Assembly (NCBI GenBank): GCA_964470965.1
Contig: CAYYIS010000089.1
Span: 1-9,848, forward strand
Direction: 5' to 3'
DNA: 9,848 nucleotides
DNA from: CAYYIS01 sp964470965
GTDB lineage: Bacteria; JAAXHH01; JABIQT01
Shown: positions 6,092 through 9,848 of the stretch, piece by piece
Layout: every line of letters starts with the position of its first letter
How positions within the stretch are numbered: position 1 is the stretch's first letter
Notes under the pieces: model-generated
Database searches by the model: none
Told to the model about the DNA's origin: nothing
The model's input: the letters and a program-made list of their open reading frames with translations, nothing else
Translations under genes and position numbers: made by a program

Positions 6092-8143
6092 TCACTTTCC
6101 GCTTTTAAGGTGTATAACACTCAATCCATAGACAATCACACCTGGCGTTTGAATCCTCGCAAAACCCTCATGCAGTTCGTAAGCCAGAATACCGGGTGAA
6201 GGCATTTCCGGATACAACCAGTCTATCCGGTCGATGGATTGCCCCTGCTGCAACTTCACATCCACCTGAAAGCTGCCCGACGGAATCGGCACTTCGATTT
6301 CACTGTCTTCATTCTGATGATAGTTCACCCAGTGGAGGACTATCGCATTAGACTGTGAGGGACGCCATGCCCGCATACGAATATACCAGGGTGCGTCCGT
6401 TATAATGAAATGGTCGTCGAGCAGGCTGTCCAGGTCTGTATGGAAGGCTATACCGAATTCATCCCGGTCGGGAAGAGGATACAGAGGGAGGTCCACGCCG
6501 GGTTCTATTTTCTGACTGATGGGCGACCAGGGAACATCTGGTACGTAAAGAACCGAACCGGATTTATGGGTGATGATACGCCCATAAACCCCGGCGTCGG
6601 GGGTGGCACGCCACGATGCAAATAACGGGGTTTCATATGGGTTACCGGGAATGTCCGTCAAGCCCGATCCGGATGTCAGTATGACCTTTCCTCCCTGGGA
6701 AACATAGGCTTCAATTATCGCTTCCTCATCACGTGAGATCCTCCTGACGCCTGCGAGTACAAGAAGATCGAACCTCCCGATGGCATCGGTGATTTGCGTA
6801 TCGATGATTATTTCAAAAGGGTAGTGCCGGTCTTCCAGTAACCGCCCGATTCTTCTCAGTGGACCGAGAGCATCGCGTTCACCCGCCACCTCTGCGCGGC
6901 GGGGGTATACGATGGCAGCCTGTGACCACGGTTCGGCAGGATGTATGAGATGTTGGTACCGCTCCAGAAACCTGTGATACCGTTTTATAACACCTGTATA
7001 CTCCTCGATGATGTAAGTTTCGTTCCCCTGCTGACTCCAATGAAAAGCGGGTCCTGCGGCATGGTTCGCACTCGCCTCGGCAACAGATAGCCGAAACCTG
7101 CGGTAGTCATATTTGTTGATTACAAAGGGACGCCCGTTACCGGCCGCATGAACGAATCTGGAAGGCAGTCCCATATCTGAAATGTAGCCGTGTTCTATTC
7201 TGCTGATGCCTTTTTCCCCGCCCTGGCTGTACCATATATAATCTTCGTCCCTGGCCCACAATTCATCGGGGAGCAGGCTGCGTTCATCCTCCGAGGTGAA
7301 ATCATATTTATGGTACCACTGGGCAACCTTGAGGTTCGGCTTTATGGAGCGCCCGAAGGAAACAAAAAGGTCATCGAACACTTCTTTTCTGCGCAGGCAT
7401 TCCCACCGCATCTCTGCAAAAACGGCTTTCTCTCTCAATTTGTCCGGACAACTATTCTGGAATGTAAAAAGGTTATCCAAATCGCTGAGGTTGCGGGTGC
7501 CGAACAGGTTCCTCAAGTCCGCGTCATCGAAATTTTCTCTGTACCGACCTCGGAGTTCTGCAAGGCAATGTACACATGAACAATATTTTGTAAAATTGTG
7601 ATGAACCATCAAACCGTCCACCCCGGTATCGATAGCCTTTTTAATCATCCTTTTAAGCATCGTGATCCATTTGGGATTGCTGAGGCAACCACTGTAAGCC
7701 TGGTAAGGGCGGCCTTCGATGGGCCATCGTCTCACGTTTCCGTCCGGTATCGTTTCCTGGGCCTGAACCGGGTCGTCGAATGGTTTGGATCCCAGCAGGT
7801 CCTCCTCCCATATGGTGTCCCAGGCCCCGAACAGCCCTTTTCGTGCCTCGTGGTCCCCATAATGCCATGCCAGACTCATCTGCCCTATGAAAAGTGCGCC
7901 GGCTTCATGTACTCCGTCTATCAGGTCCTTTACATAGGTCAAGTTTTCACGAACACCCACATGGGGCATGCCCACCCAGTGCCGGTCCACATCCGGATCA
8001 TCCGCAAGGCTGTAGAACTGCGGTCCGAATGTGCCGGTCTGCACCACCTGAATACGCGATTGTTTAACCAGGTTAACCAGGTCGAGGCGGGGCGGTATAC
8101 TCCAGTATTCCACCATTCTGTTAAACCAGAAATCGGAGGTCAT
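6092..8143 (-). CDS. GH42/GHL-like putative glycoside hydrolase with Cys cluster and beta-galactosidase-trimerisation-like domain
   Basis: This 683-residue protein has no signal peptide and is probably cytoplasmic. The first 400 residues look like a (beta/alpha)8 barrel of the GH42/hypothetical-glycosyl-hydrolase type. C153 (in 'SGCLSNPKW') and C188-x-C190-x2-C193 (in 'KYCSCVHC') match the four-cysteine zinc site known in GH42 beta-galactosidases (Cys106, 150, 152, 155 in the Thermus enzyme). Residues about 405-510 ('AAIVYPRR', 'FDLLVLAGV', 'GGKVILTSGSG') resemble the GATase-like trimerisation domain of that family. A beta-rich C-terminus closes the protein. Where GH42 has the acid/base Asn-Glu, this protein reads H181-H182-N183, so the canonical catalytic Glu appears absent. 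The ATG at 8143 is preceded by AGGAG (8153-8157) at 9 nt. It lies 19 bp after the ThDP-enzyme gene, so they form one operon. The substrate, and whether it hydrolyses glycosides at all, is unknown. Confidence 0.72.
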   Translation of the reverse strand: MTSDFWFNRMVEYWSIPPRLDLVNLVKQSRIQVVQTGTFGPQFYSLADDPDVDRHWVGMPHVGVRENLTYVKDLIDGVHEAGALFIGQMSLAWHYGDHEARKGLFGAWDTIWEEDLLGSKPFDDPVQAQETIPDGNVRRWPIEGRPYQAYSGCLSNPKWITMLKRMIKKAIDTGVDGLMVHHNFTKYCSCVHCLAELRGRYRENFDDADLRNLFGTRNLSDLDNLFTFQNSCPDKLREKAVFAEMRWECLRRKEVFDDLFVSFGRSIKPNLKVAQWYHKYDFTSEDERSLLPDELWARDEDYIWYSQGGEKGISRIEHGYISDMGLPSRFVHAAGNGRPFVINKYDYRRFRLSVAEASANHAAGPAFHWSQQGNETYIIEEYTGVIKRYHRFLERYQHLIHPAEPWSQAAIVYPRRAEVAGERDALGPLRRIGRLLEDRHYPFEIIIDTQITDAIGRFDLLVLAGVRRISRDEEAIIEAYVSQGGKVILTSGSGLTDIPGNPYETPLFASWRATPDAGVYGRIITHKSGSVLYVPDVPWSPISQKIEPGVDLPLYPLPDRDEFGIAFHTDLDSLLDDHFIITDAPWYIRMRAWRPSQSNAIVLHWVNYHQNEDSEIEVPIPSGSFQVDVKLQQGQSIDRIDWLYPEMPSPGILAYELHEGFARIQTPGVIVYGLSVIHLKSGK

Positions 8144-8162
8144 GACGTAAAACTCCTAACAG

Positions 8163-9809
8163 TTAGAACCCGCGCTGCCCTACCATCGATAGTTCCAACT
8201 CTTTACTGGTAAGGAACTCGAGGAGGACAGGCGTGCCCTCTCTGGTTGTTTTGATTCCCCGCTTCAAAGCAGGAACGATCTGATCCGGCGTCTCGATCCG
8301 CTCACCGTATCCTCCAAAGGAGCGGGCCATTTCTGCATAATTCCCGGAGATATCGGTACTGCGGTATTTTTCTGTAGAGACTTCCATGATCGGCAATTCT
8401 ATGGCCATAGAGAAATTGTTGAATAATATCGAGAGGATGGGGATTCTCTCTCTGACCGCCGTTTCGAAATCCATCCCCGTAAATCCTATGGCCGCATCAC
8501 CCCAGACGTTGATGCACAATTTATCAGGATATGCCAGTTTTGCCCCCATGGCAAGTCCAAGGCCGTATCCCAGCTGTGTGGTCTTCCCCCACCCGAGATA
8601 GGATAATGGGGTCACGGACTCCCAGAACGGAACCAGCTGATCCCGAGGACTGCCTGCATCATGCGTGATGATGGTATTGACCGAATCGACTGTATTCATC
8701 AGGTCTCTGATGACCCGGTATGGCGTTATCGGCGCCTCATGGGAATTAAGCTTAGGAGCCCATTGGTCTAACCATTGCCTTTTGACAGAGCCGATCCGAC
8801 TGGTGACAGACTGATAACGTCCACGCGGCTCTCCCGCCAAACGGTCTTGTATAGCCGTAATCAACGCGCGGAGGGTCAGTCGGGCGTCTCCGACGAGCGC
8901 GTGTTCCACCTCCATGTCCTTGTTGATGTCTCCCGGGTCAAGAGTGGCATGTATGAATGTCTTTTCCTGCGGCATCGGAAACGCGAAGTGGGTACGGGTG
9001 AAACTACAGCCTATACCTAAAACCGTGTCGGCATCGTGTACGAAATCGTAAACCGTTCTGGGATAGCTCCGACCGCCGCATCCCAATGACAGGGGATGAT
9101 TTTCCGGAAATGCACTTTTTCCGCCCAGGGTGGTGGTCACGGGTGCCTCGAGTAATTCCGCTAACTCCCTGAGCTCCTCCCAGGCTTTGGCATAATGAAT
9201 TCCCTGGCCTGCATATATCACCGGACGGTCTGCTGAAAGAAGGGCTTCCGCAGACCGTTCCACGTCATCGTCAGCCGGTCCGAACCGGGTCACGGGGACA
9301 GGTCGGTGGTCGAAATCTGGTAGATCCTCCGTATACAAATCCGCCGGTATCTCTACCAGGGCCGGGCCGGGTCTGCCGTTTCTTACCTGTGTGAAGGCCC
9401 GGCGTAAGGCTTCCGGTATGTTCTGCGGTTGGGAGACCTGTTCGCACGATTTAGTAATGTGTTGAAAATTCAGATAGGCATTGAAATTAGGTGGAATATT
9501 GGCAAGCTGCCGTGTGTAACCGCCCGGCAGCACGATGATTGGCACAGATTCGCCGTATGCCTGGGCTACACCTCCGAACGCGTTTTCCGTACCGGGTCCG
9601 CTCTGCATACAGAAAACGCCGATACGCTCGCCGGAGGATACCCTGCTGAGCGCGTCCGCCATATGCAGACCGATACGCTCCTGCCTGACGATTATCGGCC
9701 TTATATCAACTTTGGCAGCCGCCTCGATAAGATGGTTGACCGGGTAGGCGAAAAGAAATTCAACACCCTCCGCTTTCATGATTCTGGCTATGGCATCCGA
9801 TACCTTCAT
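8163..9809 (-). CDS. ThDP-dependent enzyme of the acetolactate synthase/oxalyl-CoA decarboxylase superfamily
   Basis: This is a 548-residue thiamine-diphosphate enzyme with the usual PYR, central (TH3) and PP domains, acting on a 2-keto acid or related acyl substrate. The start is ATG 9809, not the TTG 18 nt upstream, because AGGAG (9816-9820) sits 6 nt before the ATG. In that numbering the catalytic Glu that activates ThDP is E44 in 'VRQERIGLH', 'QSGPGTENA' follows at about 69-77, and the ThDP/Mg motif is GDA (437-439)-24 residues-NN (464-465). GDA rather than GDG, with 'AIGFTGMDFET' after it, resembles oxalyl-CoA decarboxylase and 2-hydroxyacyl-CoA lyase more than biosynthetic acetolactate synthase. 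No regulatory-subunit gene or branched-chain biosynthesis gene is adjacent, so a catabolic role is likelier. The GH42-like gene follows 19 bp after its TAA (8163-8165). The specific reaction cannot be assigned. Confidence 0.88.
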   Translation of the reverse strand: MKVSDAIARIMKAEGVEFLFAYPVNHLIEAAAKVDIRPIIVRQERIGLHMADALSRVSSGERIGVFCMQSGPGTENAFGGVAQAYGESVPIIVLPGGYTRQLANIPPNFNAYLNFQHITKSCEQVSQPQNIPEALRRAFTQVRNGRPGPALVEIPADLYTEDLPDFDHRPVPVTRFGPADDDVERSAEALLSADRPVIYAGQGIHYAKAWEELRELAELLEAPVTTTLGGKSAFPENHPLSLGCGGRSYPRTVYDFVHDADTVLGIGCSFTRTHFAFPMPQEKTFIHATLDPGDINKDMEVEHALVGDARLTLRALITAIQDRLAGEPRGRYQSVTSRIGSVKRQWLDQWAPKLNSHEAPITPYRVIRDLMNTVDSVNTIITHDAGSPRDQLVPFWESVTPLSYLGWGKTTQLGYGLGLAMGAKLAYPDKLCINVWGDAAIGFTGMDFETAVRERIPILSILFNNFSMAIELPIMEVSTEKYRSTDISGNYAEMARSFGGYGERIETPDQIVPALKRGIKTTREGTPVLLEFLTSKELELSMVGQRGF

Positions 9810-9815
9810 CCGTTT

Positions 9816-9820
9816 CTCCT
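9816..9820 (-). promoter_or_regulatory. Ribosome binding site that decides the ThDP-enzyme start
   Basis: On the minus strand AGGAG at 9820-9816 lies 6 nt ahead of the ATG at 9809-9807, an ideal distance. The in-frame TTG at 9827-9825 lies upstream of this site and has no Shine-Dalgarno sequence of its own in the window, so the shorter ATG-initiated protein is preferred. Confidence 0.75.
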
Positions 9821-9834
9821 GTGTCAATCATACG

Positions 9835-9840
9835 AGTATA
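9835..9840 (-). promoter_or_regulatory. Possible -10 element for the ThDP enzyme/GH42-like operon
   Basis: TATACT on the minus strand (5 of 6 matches to TATAAT) would start transcription near 9828 and give a leader of about 19 nt with the AGGAG site inside it. The matching -35 region would fall beyond the right edge, so this is only half a promoter. Confidence 0.25.
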
Positions 9841-9848
9841 AAGGGTGA

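Noticed and set aside
7598..8212. A 204-residue open frame on the plus strand.
   Set aside because: It lies antisense to the GH42-like gene and the end of the ThDP gene, has no RBS or recognisable domain, and is best explained as a shadow frame.
8163..9809. IolD of inositol catabolism, suggested by a nearby Gfo/Idh/MocA oxidoreductase.
   Set aside because: IolD proteins are noticeably longer (over 600 residues), and no other iol gene is present. The oxidoreductase is over 7 kb away on the other strand.
9822..9827. Minus-strand TTGACA as a -35 box for the ThDP operon.
   Set aside because: Its -10 would fall inside the coding sequence, downstream of the ATG and Shine-Dalgarno site.

Overview
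The window looks like chromosomal DNA from an uncultured, probably Gram-negative, heterotrophic bacterium. A run of exactly 100 Ns (2598-2697) marks a scaffold join, which points to a draft or metagenome-derived assembly. Base composition is balanced. The gene mix (Gfo/Idh/MocA oxidoreductase, exported esterase, GH42-like protein, orphan ThDP enzyme) recalls lineages such as Latescibacterota, Poribacteria or Gemmatimonadota, but no marker gene here allows a firm assignment. I see no rRNA, tRNA, CRISPR array, insertion sequence or phage gene.

Layout: (1) 2-742, plus strand, is the 3' part of a Gfo/Idh/MocA oxidoreductase. (2) 743-965 is a non-coding convergent spacer with several potential stems. 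(3) 966-2597, minus strand, is an exported esterase of the alpha/beta-hydrolase fold, cut at its 5' end by the gap. (4) After the gap, a plus-strand pair encodes a beta-lactamase-fold (S12-type) serine hydrolase, 5' end missing, and a complete MATE exporter 26 bp downstream. (5) 5262-5398 holds a good sigma70-type promoter with an overlapping Crp/Fnr-like palindrome. It drives a complete Crp-like regulator at 5399-6088. (6) A minus-strand operon, transcribed from the right edge, contains a ThDP-dependent 2-keto-acid-type enzyme (8163-9809) and, 19 bp later, a large GH42/GHL-like protein (6092-8143). That operon's end lies only 3 bp from the stop codon of the convergent regulator.

How the genes may work together: the serine hydrolase and the MATE exporter are almost certainly co-transcribed and suggest handling or export of a small molecule. 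The ThDP enzyme and GH42-like protein are also co-transcribed, and with the oxidoreductase they suggest carbohydrate or polyol catabolism. The Crp-like protein lies between these units and may regulate itself and its neighbours. No single feature proves a new system. The most unusual items are the GH42-like protein, which keeps the zinc-cysteine pattern but lacks the expected acid/base Glu, the S12 hydrolase-MATE pairing, and the autoregulatory-looking promoter.
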